Under the pieces are notes generated by a model. It made no database searches. It had not been told where the DNA came from and was given only the letters and a program-made list of their open reading frames with translations. The position numbers and the translations under genes were made by a program. A stretch of 64,000 nucleotides of DNA from Isoetes taiwanensis (taxonomy: Eukaryota; Streptophyta; Lycopodiopsida; Isoetales; Isoetaceae): contig JAJEKV010000010.1 of assembly GCA_021234155.1 (NCBI GenBank), positions 7,848,871 through 7,912,870 of the forward strand, in the 5' to 3' direction. Positions 12,129 to 24,164 of this stretch are shown piece by piece (the stretch's first letter is position 1; the number at the start of each line of letters is the position of its first letter).

Positions 12129-15100
12129 TCAGTTCTTACGAGCAGCTCGGGCCATGCCGATGGCCCACTCTATCCCTAAGATCGGGGGTAACCCAAACGA
12201 CTTAACTTCGAAAATCTTAGGACAGAAAAGGAGATGTATGATCGATTCACATGCTTGGCAACCCAATGGGCACATATCATCAGCCACAATTCCTTTTCGG
12301 AGTAAACCCTGTTTTGTATTGAGACCTCCTTGAAGTGCAATCCACCTAAAGAACTGAAGTTTCTTTGAGCAGATAGATTTCCATGAATTAGAAAGGAGAA
12401 GCTTAGCGACCGAAGTTGTTACCCCCATCCTTACTTCTGCTGTTAGTGGAGTTTCGTCACCACTTAAAGCGTGATAGATACTCGCCACACAGTACCTTTC
12501 ACTCCTGACACACCACCATATTTCCTTAGGGCCCGGAGTCCCCGTGTAGTCTTTGATATTATCTAGAATCTCACGTAATATCTTCCTATCTCCTTCCCCT
12601 GCCCGTTGTACCTTGCACTTGAATCTATTTCAGGATGTCCATCTGCCATTCACCCATAAATGTCTTAGGTACTGAATTCCTTGTTTTCTCCATTTCCCAA
12701 ATACTCGGGGATGGACCAGAGCTAAAGGGAGACCGTCCTTGTTCCAAACTTGTGTATTCCAAAAGATACTGACGTTTCCAGCCTCTTTAGGAATGTCAGC
12801 TGGGGAGCATACTGTTAGTACCTTCATCCAGGCCTGAAGTATCCTTCTCATCACCGGGGAGGTACCTGGAGCTATTTTAGCCTCATAGAAAAAGGCCCCT
12901 AGTTCATCCCTGGGAAGTGCTGGCTTATGCTTGAGCTTACACAGATCCAGCCAGTGTTTAACGAATATCATAGCTGGAGAGGAGTCATTATGTAGCATAC
13001 GCCAAACAAATTTGGCTGCTAGTGCCTGTGCCTGTATAAAAGGATCCTTACATCCAAGCCCACCATCTCTCTTATCCCGACATAACTCTGTCCACGCCAC
13101 TTTGGCATTGCCACCCCAAATAAACTTCCTGATAATGACCTGTATCTGATTATATATACTTTTTTGAGCTACTATTACTGAAGAGAAGTAGATGTGTGAG
13201 CTAGCAAACACAGCATTGGCTACCGTGACTCTACCAGAGACTGATAGACCCTTGGCGGACCACATTCCCATTTTCTTTCTAAGTCTTTCTAGGATTGGGG
13301 ACCACAGACCCTTCATACTGTCCGAAAGAGATAGTGGAAGACCCAAGAGGTTGACAGTCTCCCCTGTTGCCATTACCGGGAAACCAAGTCCTCTAGCACG
13401 TGGATCGATATCCCCTTCAAGAGCCCATAGGGTGGAACACTTGTTGGCGTTGAGCTCAATGCCAGAGATATCCTTAAATGCAACTAGAATATCACGGAAA
13501 GATTGAAAACTGTTGTCATCGAACCTGAGGAACATGAAGGTGTCATCTGCATACTGCATAATTGTAAGTTTCCCACCTTGACCTGGAAGAGACAGTCCAG
13601 ACATTGCACCTTCTTCTACTTTGAAGTTAACCATTTTTGTAAGAAGGTTAGCCATAATGACAAACAGATATGGGGCTAATGGACATCCTTGCCTTATTCC
13701 TTTTCGGAGATGAAAGAGACCTGAAGGCTCACCATTCACGAGCACAGAAGCAGAAGCAAGCTTGTTCATGCCCATAGAAAGAGTAATGAATTCAGTTTGG
13801 AATCCCATATATTTCATGACTTCTTGCAAACCTTCCCATCTAAGGGAGTCATAGGCTTTCCGAAAATCCATCTTAACCAGAACACATTTCTGCTTCGAAG
13901 TTCTGCACCAATGTAAACCCTCCCTTGCTGCAATGTAGTTGTCAAGAATGTGCCTACCTGGAAGGAAAGCTGACTGTTCTCTACCAATGACTCTGTTGAG
14001 AATAGGCTTTACCCGGTTGGCAATGCCTTTCATGATGACCTTGTACATAACATTGGTCAAGGCAATAGGTCTCCATTCACTGAGTGACAAGGGTCTAGAT
14101 GTTTTGGGGATGAGAGTTATGAACCCAGCAGCCAGGGTAGGGTGTAGTGTAGAGGAAGACCAGGCCCCTCGCACCGCCTTTACAAAGTCGGGCCTTAAGA
14201 GATCCCAGAATTCTACATAAAATTCAGGAGGGAAGCCATCAGGACCAGGAGATTTACCTGAGGCTAAAGAGCACAAGGCTTTATATATCTCGGCGTCCCC
14301 AAAATACTGCATCAGGGTCTGATTATCTTCTTGTGTTACTTTGGCTGACCAATCTACCTTGTTCATCCATTGGGAGATCTGGTCTTGAAATGTCACTGGC
14401 CTAGGATCCTCCATGAATTGTTTTTGAAAGCTATTCCGTATAAATGTCTTGATCTCATCTTGATCATCCAACAAATTATGACTATTATCCCTGATTGTTG
14501 AGATATTATTTTCTGCTAGTCTTGCCCCTGCCATTCTAAAAAAGCATTTGGAGTTCTCAGAGTCAAGCTCCGTATACCATTTTGTTTTGGAGCGAACAGC
14601 CGCCCCCCTAGCTTCCTCCTCCTCAATTGCCTTGGCTTTTCCCTCTAGTTCCTCTTCTTTGGATTGTTTTCCCAAATCAAAAGGATGATCTAGTAATTCC
14701 TGCTTGACCTCCCTAAGAAGGTTGTAGACAGATTCCTTTTCTCGTCTAAAATCCATATATCTCTTCTTACCCCACTCCTTTATCCATCGCTTCATAAGCT
14801 TAGTTTTTTCTATCCAAGCTTTCATACTAGGGTGGCCCTCAAGATTGGGAAGTGAGGTCAAGAAAGCCCTAAATGGTTTGCAAAAAGCCTCCTTTCCTAG
14901 CCATGACGTGTTGAGTTTGAACGGAACATTACCTTGTTTCCTCATAGTAGGGGCTCCTTCAAGAACAAGCTTCTGTGGTACATGATCCGAGTGAGAGAAA
15001 GCCAGCTCGCCTTCCACATAGCATTTATCCATGAAACATGCCGATTTATTGGCCATATAGAATCTGTCAAGTAAGCAATACACCCTATCTTGCCCTTTTT

Positions 15101-15671
15101 GCTTATTTGACCAAGAAAAGGTAGCATTAGAGGGAGGTATAAGTGAGAGACCGATGTTGTTGAGGAGGGAATTCCAAGCGACTTCTTCATTTTCTTGCAG
15201 ATTTTGGTGCAAACCTATCTTTTGGTCCCAAACATCTGTCATATTCAGATCCCCACCAAGAATCCAGTTCTCAACCCCTCCACCATTCTGGGTTATCCAG
15301 CTTTCCAGCTCCCTCCACATCACCGCTCTTTCAGCAGGAACATTGGATGCATACACATTGAGGAGCCCCCATTGACAGCCCTTTGTTTCAAATATCATAG
15401 ATTGCCATCTGCCATCCCTGCCAGCAAACTGAAGCTTATGTTGTAGGCCTTTCCATAGAATACATGTGCCTCCTTTAGTTCCCCGGGCAGCACAGCTATA
15501 AGACGAGTAATCCCCACCCACCCAGCTCCCTATGGACCTGGCTTCAAAATCTGGGAGTCTGTGTTCCTGTAGTAATATGATATCAGCTTTCATAGATCTA
15601 ATTGCGGCTAGGACCCTGCCCCTTTTGAGGACCCCCTTAATTCCGCGCAGATTCCAAGAGACGATAATCAT
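12129..15671 (-). pseudogene. L1 ORF2: endonuclease, reverse transcriptase, zinc-binding domain
   Basis: From the start (MIIVSWNLRGIKG) come the apurinic-type endonuclease motifs (LLQEHRL, GGDLNM, SHSDHVP), then reverse transcriptase motifs: SPGPDGFPPEFY, LPGRHILDNYIAAREG, VKMDFRKAYDSL, RKGIRQGCPLAPYLF and the catalytic QYADDTFMF. The open frame runs 1,013 aa to a TGA at 12632-12630. It continues in the same frame to 12129 with the C-terminal zinc-binding pattern (CPLGCQACESIIHLLFC), so one nonsense codon splits the protein. Another downstream frame (12106-11831) looks like shifted C-terminal sequence. The enzyme copies its own mRNA at a nicked genomic target. Confidence 0.9.
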
Positions 15672-16620
15672 TGATCATTGCTACATAGGTACCTGTCCAC
15701 CTAAAAAGTTGACACCTGACAAAAAAGGGGCACCTCGAGGCGTGTGTAGAACACCTCGTGTCGGGGGTGGTTATATAATAGTCCAAGCAAAAAAACCTCC
15801 ATAGGGTCCGGACGTTCCAGTGCTTCAAGGGGGATTTGAGTAAAGGTATAGTAATATGACGGTCATTATCATCATCCGAAGAAGGTCCACCATAAAAATT
15901 GGCTAGTACATTATTCAATGATGGAATAACCATTGCCCAAGGTTGATTGGATAAAAAGACATTTATCCCACAAGCACATTTTCCTTTAAGGAGATGACGA
16001 TGTGATAATATACCAACTACTATGGGGAAGCCCATAGTCGATGATCACCATCTACTTAGGGTGCTATTGAGGCACCATAGTGATATATTTGAAAGTTGTT
16101 GCTTTCCTCTATCATTGAGTATAAAGTTGTCCCAATATAGGTACACACATATATTATCCATGAGGTATATATGGTCCCATAGGCAGACCATATTTCTATT
16201 CCCCCTCTCCTTACTGGAGAGCCATACACATATATGAAGATACCAATACCAAATCGGCCTCCAAAAGTTTGGGATATGATCACCCTAGTGATTGAGACTA
16301 TTAGGTGCTAAGTTCATGTGGATAATGTTGGGATGTAGAAACTTGCATATTGAATATAGCAGGGAACTCAATCCAACACTTTGAAGTTTCAGAAACTTTG
16401 ACAAACAAGAGGTGACTCGTCTTGTAGAGATATCCATCAAATATTTTGTACTATTATAAGGGATCATAGTGTTCATATAAAAACATAGGTACTGTGTTGA
16501 TACATGCCTCCACTAGCAAGCAAACATATCGGAAAAATTGCTTGTGTGCAAAAAACATAAAAAGAACAGGTAAACTGATTACTACAGCCGCCAGATACCA
16601 TATAGAGCAGCAACATAACT
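15672..16620 (-). other. Unexplained 949-bp spacer between L1 ORF1 and ORF2
   Basis: Plant L1 ORFs usually lie close together. This spacer has no L1 motif I recognise. It contains small dyads such as GGTC/GACC around 16170-16190 and open stretches on both strands (16035-15637 minus) of no known family. It may be a secondary insertion, although I could not define its ends. Confidence 0.4.
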
Positions 16621-18108
16621 TCAACGAGGTGGAGCATTGCCTACTTCCTGTGAATGCTCCCAGAAAATCTTAGCAACCGATGCTTCAAATACATGCTTCC
16701 CCTGCTTCTTATTATAAGTTTTGTCCTTTTTTTTTTTTCCTGTAGGAGGTTTAGATGGTGGAGCCGTCATATTGCCAGCATTAGAGATCTCTACCTGATC
16801 TTTCCCAGTAGTAAGAACACATATTGGGTCAGGAAGAACACATATTGGGTCAGGAACTTGAGTATCAACATCATCTCTTGTGAAAACCGATGGAATGGAG
16901 GCAGATATAGCAATTATTTCAGCTTTCTCGGCACACGGGCTATGGAGGTTTTTGTGAGGATCCATGGCCTCCATTGCTCCTGTAAATAATTCCTGCAGGA
17001 TGCACACCTTGAGTAGTTGCTGCCCCTTGGGTGAGACAGCACAGATCTCATTACAGTTAGCTATAGAATCCGGATCCTTAGAATAGTCAGTAGCGAGAGA
17101 GCAGGCCAAAGGGGCAGCACAGCCCTGTGCAGGTTCGAAAGAGCAATCAATGGTGGAGTCGGTCAGAGACGACTCCTCAAGATCTGCCAGGGGGCTAAAT
17201 TTATTTTGACAAGGGCCAAATAAGAGTAGCAGCGGCTCATCAACGGCCTGGGCAGAATTATCCTTTGGCAAGTATGCACTGACTGCATTAATTCCATAAG
17301 GCAGCTTATGAGGCTGATCTTCTGGACAGGGCACTGTTTCTGGAATGTGTTGGTGCAGCAGTGGCTCATCAACGGGCTGAGCAAAGGTATCCTTTGACAA
17401 GTATGCTTTGTCAGCAATAGTTCCAGAAGACATCTTATGAGGCTGTTCTCCCGGACAGGGTACTGTATCCAACATATGCTGGTCGGTTTGCAGCTTATGA
17501 GGCAACTTATGAGGCTGATCACAGGGTACAGCAGCCAGAATATATTGGTCGGCTTGTCTAGAGCACTCCCCTTTTGGGCTGTCACAACAGGTCAGAGGAC
17601 AGCCACCGTTGGTCTTCTTCATAACAGATTTGGAGAACTTGGGGCTTATCTCCACATCCTCGTAGTTATCAGCACCCCTTTTACCTTTTTTGTCAGGAAT
17701 AGACTCAATGGCCAGCTGAGGGTTAGAGCAAACTGCTCCAGCATGTACTTTAGCTCCACAAATGGAGCATGGGATGGGTAGACCAGAGATGGCCAGTTTG
17801 AACTCAGTGAGCTTGTTATCAAATCCTTGGAAGAAGACTGACTCAGGAAGCGGCTTAAAGATATCCACAGATATACATATTTTAGGAGCATCACTGGAAG
17901 CCCCACCCATGCATACGAACTCTCCTAGATAGGAGGCTATAGCTTTGAAAGCTTTTTCAGTCCAGTACTCAGCACTAAGGTCGGATAGAGAGAGCCATAT
18001 AGGATAGAATACAGCATCTGGTCTTTGGGGATTAAAGCCAGGCCGCCATTTCTGGAGCAGAACTTGACCATTAAGACATGTAAGGATACCTTTCTTGAAT
18101 AGGACCAT
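16621..18108 (-). CDS. L1 ORF1-like nucleic-acid-binding protein
   Basis: The N-terminus resembles the DUF4283-type domain of plant L1 ORF1 (LQKWRPGFNPQRPDAVFYPI, then LSLSDLSAEYWTEKAFKAIA). A cysteine motif follows (CSICGAKVHAGAVC), placed as in ORF1 zinc knuckles. The C-terminal half is low in motifs, with loosely repeated DQPHKL and DEPLL units, and ends in a lysine-rich tract (GKKKKDKTYNKKQGK). The frame is open upstream of the first ATG to about 18165, so this M is probably internal and the true N-terminus is lost. Confidence 0.75.
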   Translation of the reverse strand: MVLFKKGILTCLNGQVLLQKWRPGFNPQRPDAVFYPIWLSLSDLSAEYWTEKAFKAIASYLGEFVCMGGASSDAPKICISVDIFKPLPESVFFQGFDNKLTEFKLAISGLPIPCSICGAKVHAGAVCSNPQLAIESIPDKKGKRGADNYEDVEISPKFSKSVMKKTNGGCPLTCCDSPKGECSRQADQYILAAVPCDQPHKLPHKLQTDQHMLDTVPCPGEQPHKMSSGTIADKAYLSKDTFAQPVDEPLLHQHIPETVPCPEDQPHKLPYGINAVSAYLPKDNSAQAVDEPLLLLFGPCQNKFSPLADLEESSLTDSTIDCSFEPAQGCAAPLACSLATDYSKDPDSIANCNEICAVSPKGQQLLKVCILQELFTGAMEAMDPHKNLHSPCAEKAEIIAISASIPSVFTRDDVDTQVPDPICVLPDPICVLTTGKDQVEISNAGNMTAPPSKPPTGKKKKDKTYNKKQGKHVFEASVAKIFWEHSQEVGNAPPR

Positions 18109-18165
18109 AGCTTCCCTTTCGGACTGGAGAGTGATAAGGAAATATAAGTTGCCAAGAGGTTGGAT

Positions 18166-19424
18166 TCATATATTGGTTTAGGCTTGGGATCTTACCCTAT
18201 TTATGAAGATAAATATTTTAGCAGTTTTAACTGTTGAATCCAAATTTTGTATGATTTGTATCGGGAAGATAATATGCTTTTAAGTTTAAAAGTTTTAAAC
18301 CTTGAGCTTGCATCCAGCGATGCACTGTTTGTCTTTATGTAACGTCCAGTGCTGCCACAACTTTTCAACCACAAAGCTATAACAAACATGTTATTCAGAA
18401 GCCATAACTAACATACTCCAAGTTTGAACAAATTTGTCTGCAACAGAGTGTTTATTGTCAACAGAGTTGTTTTCATCTAACAGATTTCCAGATTCATCAA
18501 CATCAGCTTGGCTCGACATGAAATGTTAAAATGCCGCGTTATCCCTATTTATATATTACAGTAGTTGACAATGGTTAGCCTCTTCTTTGGCCTCTGATTG
18601 CCAAGAGATCTCCTTCTTTTTTCAAAATCATTGGCAGTACCGACTTTTGCTTCTTGTTATACTTGAACATGTTCTGCTTTCCAGATAAGGTAATCACTTA
18701 TTGCAGCTCTACCGTTGAAAAGGCGAATCAGCGTTCTTGGAAAATGGACCATACCATCAACACTATAGTCATTTCCCCCACATTCTCTTCTTCTCCCTAC
18801 CCTTCACCATGTGTTTCCTCAGGGAGAATCATTGTGTATCTTTAAAGTAAAGTATGAATGAATAGCCATGTGAAAACCCAGTTGAAAAGAGGAAACCAAA
18901 ATGCTGATTCAAATGAACTAAAGAAAGTAAAGAGCCCTACAACAATGACAATATAGCTCAGCTTTAAAGTGATCATATGCCTTGGGCATCTAAAATTCGA
19001 TATCCAACAAATTTACTAAATTCTGGCTTTGTGAACTCATGTACTTTAATACATCGAACAGTGATATAGGTACTTACATGTAGCAATATGAGACGCTTAA
19101 AACTTTGACAAAATGTCGACGACTTATGAACAAACGCTATAAAGTTCGTCAATGAAATGATAGCTACAAAGTTTTTCAAAGTAATCCCTACAAATTAGAA
19201 ACAAAAGCTACAGAGCTTACAATGCAACCAAAAAATGTGGCTTCAAGATTTATAAGGTGCTTAAATGCAGCAAACTTAGACAGACTAAATAAAATTTTTT
19301 ATAGAGCACTACAAAATGCTAGCACTTATAAGGTGCTTAAATGAAGCAAACTTCGCTATCTAGACCATCAAAAATTTTATAATGCATTTAAAAGACGAGG
19401 TGCACTTTCTTGTAGCAGACGGCC
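18166..19424. other. Intergenic, nothing recognised
   Basis: AT-rich sequence with short unrelated open frames. No repeat ends, splice-linked exons or RNA genes are visible. Confidence 0.4.
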
Positions 19425-20700
19425 CTAGTTGACAGATTGGGCAGAAGATGATGACTTCTTGGATCTGCATACAACTACAGTAACTTTAAACGCATGCCCT
19501 CAAAAGAAATCCCAACACAATACGCATCGGACATTTTGGACTACATGGGTTTGTACATAGTAATTTTGGAGTAGCAAGGCATGGTTTCTAGCAAGGGCTA
19601 CGGTAAATACCTTTATTGAGAATTACCTAAATGCTCCAAGGCCAATGAGAAAAGCCACATCTCGATAATTCAAATCTGTTGCTTGATCTGCTTAGATAAC
19701 AACATCTCAGGCCAGGCTGTGGCTTTTGTCAACAGAAAAAATGATTCCAGCATTAATATGTAAACAACATTAACAGTCAGGGTTTTTATCAAAAAAAGAG
19801 CAAAGAGCTATAAATTGTTTCTAAAGATGACATCTAAAGTGTCACAGAAATGATTAAAGATGCCATATCTGGTGTTATATTACTTGATTTGCAATTTACA
19901 GGGGGCTAAAATATGTTTTCTCTCACTTACCCATTCTGATCCTTTGCCGGATCGTCATGACTCTGCATTGAGAAGAGAAGACGTGTGTGCCCTTCTTTGC
20001 CCAGCCATGGCGCCGGAAAATGATTAAGTCTACAGGCCATGTGCCGGATTGGCACAAGCAGAAATGGAGATTTCTTAGAGAAGGAAAATCCGGCATAGTG
20101 GATCCCCGTATGATTGCAAACTTTGGTTTGCAATTTTGGCTTCCCTTGAAGAACTGGAAGCACAAACTACCCTGAATCTTGCTGATTATTAAATTGATAA
20201 ACAAAATCAAGTAAACATTTGCCTACAATCATCCAGATCCGATTGCTAAATCCTCAAGCGACACATATTCAGAATTCATGAAAAAAAAAACAATTTTAAA
20301 CATAAGATAAGGGCGCACCTAAGCAAATAAAACAATTTTAAACAGAAGATAAGGGCACACCTAAGCTCCGTGGTTTCAAAGCAGGTATTTAGCACAGCGC
20401 CTCCGACAAAAATGGAAAGGGATGACATTCCTTTACCCTAAAATTCTTGGTTGCAGCCTCGTTTATTAGCAGTTGACCTGATATAGGGAAAGAGGATCTG
20501 GCAGAATAGGGTATGGTTTTCGAAATGGATTTAGACCCAAGGAAGAGAGGGGGCGCCCAATCTGTAGCAGAATGCAAAGCTCTAGCTATGGAGATCCGGC
20601 GGATTGAAGCGCTCAAATCTTCGACCGGAGGAGAGGGGAGAAAATAGCCGAGCAAAAGGGAAGAATATAATGCGCAGGGAAGTGAGAAGCGACACGTCAT
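19425..20700 (-). CDS. Candidate four-exon gene, unknown product
   Basis: Exons (minus): 20700-20437, 20171-19931, 19687-19627, 19464-19425. Donors are GTAAAG, GTAAGT and GTAATT, and all acceptors are AG. The phases join cleanly (0, 1, 2) to give 201 aa, starting MTCRFSLPCALYSSLLLGYF and ending SKKSSSSAQSVN. The start is hydrophobic and rich in Ser and Arg, compatible with an organelle-targeting or signal peptide. I recognise no domain. Exon 2 is also open in a second frame (SMQSHDDPAKDQNG), so the frame choice is unsure. The gene could be real, a fragment, or a chance chain of splice-like sites. Confidence 0.35.
20288..20366. repeat. Two tandem copies of a 42-bp unit
   Basis: Copies at 20288-20324 and 20330-20366 share AAACAATTTTAAACA and AGATAAGGGC, with few differences. 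Each carries CTTAG|GTG on the minus strand, so a potential splice donor is duplicated. Confidence 0.7.
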
Positions 20701-20881
20701 CTTCTTAGATATAAAAATATGCGCCTTTTCGAGGAGTGCCTATAGCACTTTTGGCATTGAAAAAATCTTGACACTTAAAATCTTAACACTCAAAATTTGA
20801 TCCAATAAGATTCGTAAAAAAATCAAAATCCTCTTCCTGGTCAATATTAATCATGCACAGATCAAGATATAATGAGCTCTC

Positions 20882-21274
20882 TTATGAGAAACAGGTCGGC
20901 GATTCGGCCTCTTGATTTGTGCTCAAACCGCTTTCAGATTGGTCGGTTAAGCCTGTTTCCAGCACAATTTTGTAGATACATTGTCTCAAGCTCTCGTCAT
21001 GAGGTATCTGCAAAAATTGTTAATCTGCCGTATGTCAGAATGCAGATCATAAATTACGCATATTGAACTAAGGTGACTTACGAAATTTGTGGTGCCAATT
21101 TCCAGAGCTCCATCAGGCAAAGGTATGCAAACTACAGTCTGTGTTTTTAAAGCCAGAGCATATCAGAATAGAATAGAATAGAATAGTTTTTTTAACGTCC
21201 ACGGAGAAAAATATGAAGATTTAGAGCAAGAACAGGGGATCAATTAAGCAAAGGGTCACCTGAATGCCTGCCTT
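20882..21274 (-). pseudogene. bHLH-MYC_N transcription factor fragment with 15-nt micro-exon
   Basis: Three splice-linked segments: 21274-21260 (15 nt, KAGIQ), 21138-21082 (TVVCIPLPDGALEIGTTNF) and 21007-20882, ending in TAA. The joined KAGIQ-TVVC..PDG..E.GTT is the hallmark of the N-terminal MYC-type domain of plant bHLH regulators (MYC2, GL3 and TT8 families), which binds MYB or JAZ partners. Splice sites are good and phases agree (all 0). The aromatic-rich start of the domain is not found upstream. The frame ends 42 codons into the last segment without a basic helix-loop-helix region. It is therefore a fragment, a truncated paralogue, or a short regulator. Confidence 0.6.
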
Positions 21275-21843
21275 CTGCATAAAGACAGGAAAAGGAGGAA
21301 ATCATTTCAGGGAGGATAATTATTATCAAAGGTCAATACTACAATAGAAAGAGGAAGTTTTCGGCAATAAATTTGCCTTGAAGAAATCTACTTGCTCAGG
21401 AGCGGCTCCTTAAAAAATATCCTCGTTTGTTAGCCACTAGTAGTTTTCACTTATCATTCCAACAAATCTGCGTTCATTTCCGTTAAAAGATCTGCATAAA
21501 TTCAAGCAAAAAGGCCGCAAAAGAATACAAAGAACTTACTCAAAGCTAGGTCTGCACTTATGTAATGTGTATGGAATGTGTACGGATATGCGATATGCAA
21601 TACTCAATGTCAATAGAAATAACATTTGAAATACGGAAGATAACATTAAATGTGCACAAACAATAGCTTTATTGTTGCATTGGTTTCATAGAAACACACT
21701 CAATTCAGAACTATTTGTAGAACATATACATGTTATTCTAAATGATGTTGCGCTGGTCTATCTCTAAGCATCTCATTTACTTTTGCATTTAGTTTATGCT
21801 AAAAAAGATGGCATAGAGAAAGTGCATGATTCCCTTGTGCCCT

Positions 21844-22188
21844 TTAACACCCTCGTTGGTCAGTATCAAGTGTTAAATCCATGTCTTTGAGCCAACCATC
21901 GATCTTGTCTAGTATGTGGGTTACCTTATGCATAGCTTCTTTCATTTTGATAGTGAAGGCAAGAAGCCACTCTACCATTTCGTCCACTAGATCAGTGCCA
22001 TATCTGGGCAGTTCTCGTTATGATATCCCTAATTGTACGAGGACTTCAACACGAGGACTTTCTTGATGGTCGCTTGGTTCAACTTTTGGCATCAGAAGGG
22101 GTGTTGATTGACTAGACGATGGCGTGTTTGATTGATCCAATGCCATATGTGCTTGAGCATTGCCGTTGGATGTTTCTACAATAGGGTT
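21844..22188 (-). pseudogene. Unrecognised frame split by one stop
   Basis: Begins after a strong acceptor-like site (GTCTACAG, AG at 22190-22189) and reads through a Ser/Pro-rich stretch (SNTPSSSQSTPLLMPKVEP) to a TAA at 22020-22018. The same frame then continues with a probable amphipathic helix (VDEMVEWLLAFTIKMKEAM) to a second stop at 21846-21844. Either the first stop is a genuine C-terminus or the frame is broken. No family recognised. Confidence 0.3.
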
Positions 22189-23870
22189 CTGTAGACATAA
22201 CAAGGGCGAAGATATTTCTTAACATATATAATTATTAGGGGGAAGATGCATTTGGCATATTCGGTAGATGCTTTCGTCCCGCAAAAGTTGTATTTAATGT
22301 TTTTCTCAAGTCCGCCGCCGTGACCACTGATGCCGCCAGCAAACTGAAATCTGTGGAAATTCTGGCAGCAGCTAAACCACACAATCTTGCACCGCCATAG
22401 CCATCGAAGTGGATCTTGCCCCACCGGAGGAAGGTATTTGTTTCTTCGTTACTACAGGTGTTCTAGCCGTATCGCTAGCCGAGAATTTGTCCCAGTGCAG
22501 CTAAACCACCCAATCTATTTAAGAGCCCGAGCTCTTGCGGCCGCTTCTATTCTTAAATTGCACATGTCTAATATGCTTGGATGAATGCTTATGCGGTTAT
22601 GTGGAAAGGTTCTTTGGCTCCCTCGCATTAGCTCCAACCGCTTAATCACATGTCGCGGAAAAATGAACCTCGGGTTTGAGAGAAAAATGGTCTCAATACC
22701 TGATTCTTGCGGTAAAAGGAAAGGAATGGCATAAAAATCTGCAACTCAATCATGCAGCAAATTCCCTTTGAACCTCGATTGTATGATCCTGCCCACATTT
22801 TAGTCCGCACCTCTTTTCATTGTAACCATTTCTTCTCTTCCTGGATCTAAAGATAACCTGAAAGAATTAAGAAAATAGCGTGCATTGCCAAAAACCCAAA
22901 ATCTCGCCCTGTTACAAGATCACTCACAACGCATACATACTTGCCACCTGTACTTGGAATGCACAGATTATCTTACCCATCCGAATTCCTCATATAGGCC
23001 TGATATCATCTGGATTGGCCTCACCATGACTGTCGCGATGCATAGAAGGGGTGTTGCAATCAGCCTACACAATGATTCCAACTTGAATGTTGCGGTAGAT
23101 AACCCAAGCGACCTCTATAAGAATTTATCTTCTATCACCGCTTTCTCCTCGGATTTATCCGCCCGCTTTTATATCGATTAGCTTATTCTGAAGCCTTCCC
23201 CGCAAACCGGATCCAAAACCGTGCTCGCTCCGATCGATCCACCTTTTGCTCGATCGATTCGCCTTCAACTCATCTTGAATGGGCCTCTCCTTTTCTATTT
23301 ATTTCGTTGCCTCTCCCCGGCGTTTTTTTGCCCTTTTACGCACTATTTCGGTGTACCTAGGCGAATATGGACTTATTTCGTGTCCTTATTGTAAAGGCTA
23401 ATATTCCAAGGGGGTCTTCCTCTTAGTCTTGACCCAGCCAACACCGTCCACCAAGTGGAGCCCGAGCCTTCAAATCGTTATAGTTCTTGTGCCTTCAAGA
23501 GCTCAAATGCGACTGGATCCTTCTACAATAGTCCGATCTAGTTCCACAAACTCCAAAAGCACTATATATATTCTATCGATTTTAATAGCAAGTCCAATCG
23601 TTCTAGATGTAATTGGACTTAGAACAAGAGTGGACATGCTACATGTGCAAACTTTGGCAGGTGTTTTATATGACATCCATTTGCAAAATGTTGATAAGGA
23701 TGCAATAGATGGAATAGTTGAGATCCTTTTGCATTGCTTTTGAGTTTTTTTGAGAGAAAATGTGGAGGTTAGGCTTCTTCAACTTAGAAGCATTTAGTTC
23801 AATTTCGTAGGTCTATATTTGAGATCCTTTTGACTTGATACAAAACCTCCTCTGCTACGAGTTGGGCAAA

Positions 23871-23911
23871 AGAAATGTTCGCGGCGGCCTTGGCCGCCGC
23901 GATAAATTTCT
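23871..23911. repeat. GC-rich perfect palindrome, copy 1 of 3
   Basis: Outer arms AGAAAT and ATTTCT flank a 22-bp GC palindrome (23880-23901: CGCGGCGGCC, TT, GGCCGCCGCG read across). Copies lie at 55863 and 58811, all in the same orientation and all followed by TTGTA. Confidence 0.85.
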
Positions 23912-24164
23912 TGTAGAGATAAATATAAGAGAATATAAACACAGCAAGAAATACAAAAATTTGGAGATAAATATAAGAGTAATGTGTCAAGCAAAGAAAA
24001 TATAGCATTGCTTTTTCTTTTATTCTAAACAACAATGGAAGATATTGCATTTCATTTTTATTTACTTAGATCAAATACATGCGATTTTTTTCAGCTCGTA
24101 GAGGTGGCCCTATGTTTGTGAGTCTAATGACATCGTCGCCTGGAGTGCCCACTACTTGAGCATT

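Larger units (their letters stand above)
11579..18165 (-). mobile_element. L1-type LINE, nearly full length, minus strand
   Basis: The order on the minus strand is ORF1 (18108-16621), an unusually long spacer, ORF2 (15671-12129), a 3' UTR and poly(A), seen as poly(T) at 11579-11604. The frame upstream of ORF1 stops near 18165, so the 5' end is probably truncated inside ORF1. I found no clear target-site duplication. ORF2 has an in-frame stop and a later frameshift, so the copy is inactive. Confidence 0.9.

Noticed and set aside
15637-16035. 132-codon minus-strand frame considered as organelle-derived or captured gene
   Set aside because: No recognised motif or splice support, and it overlaps the start of L1 ORF2 in another frame.
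22220-22440. Possible upstream exon of the bHLH fragment
   Set aside because: The open frame contains a WG-like stretch but none of the conserved MYC_N motifs, and no phase-matching splice sites.
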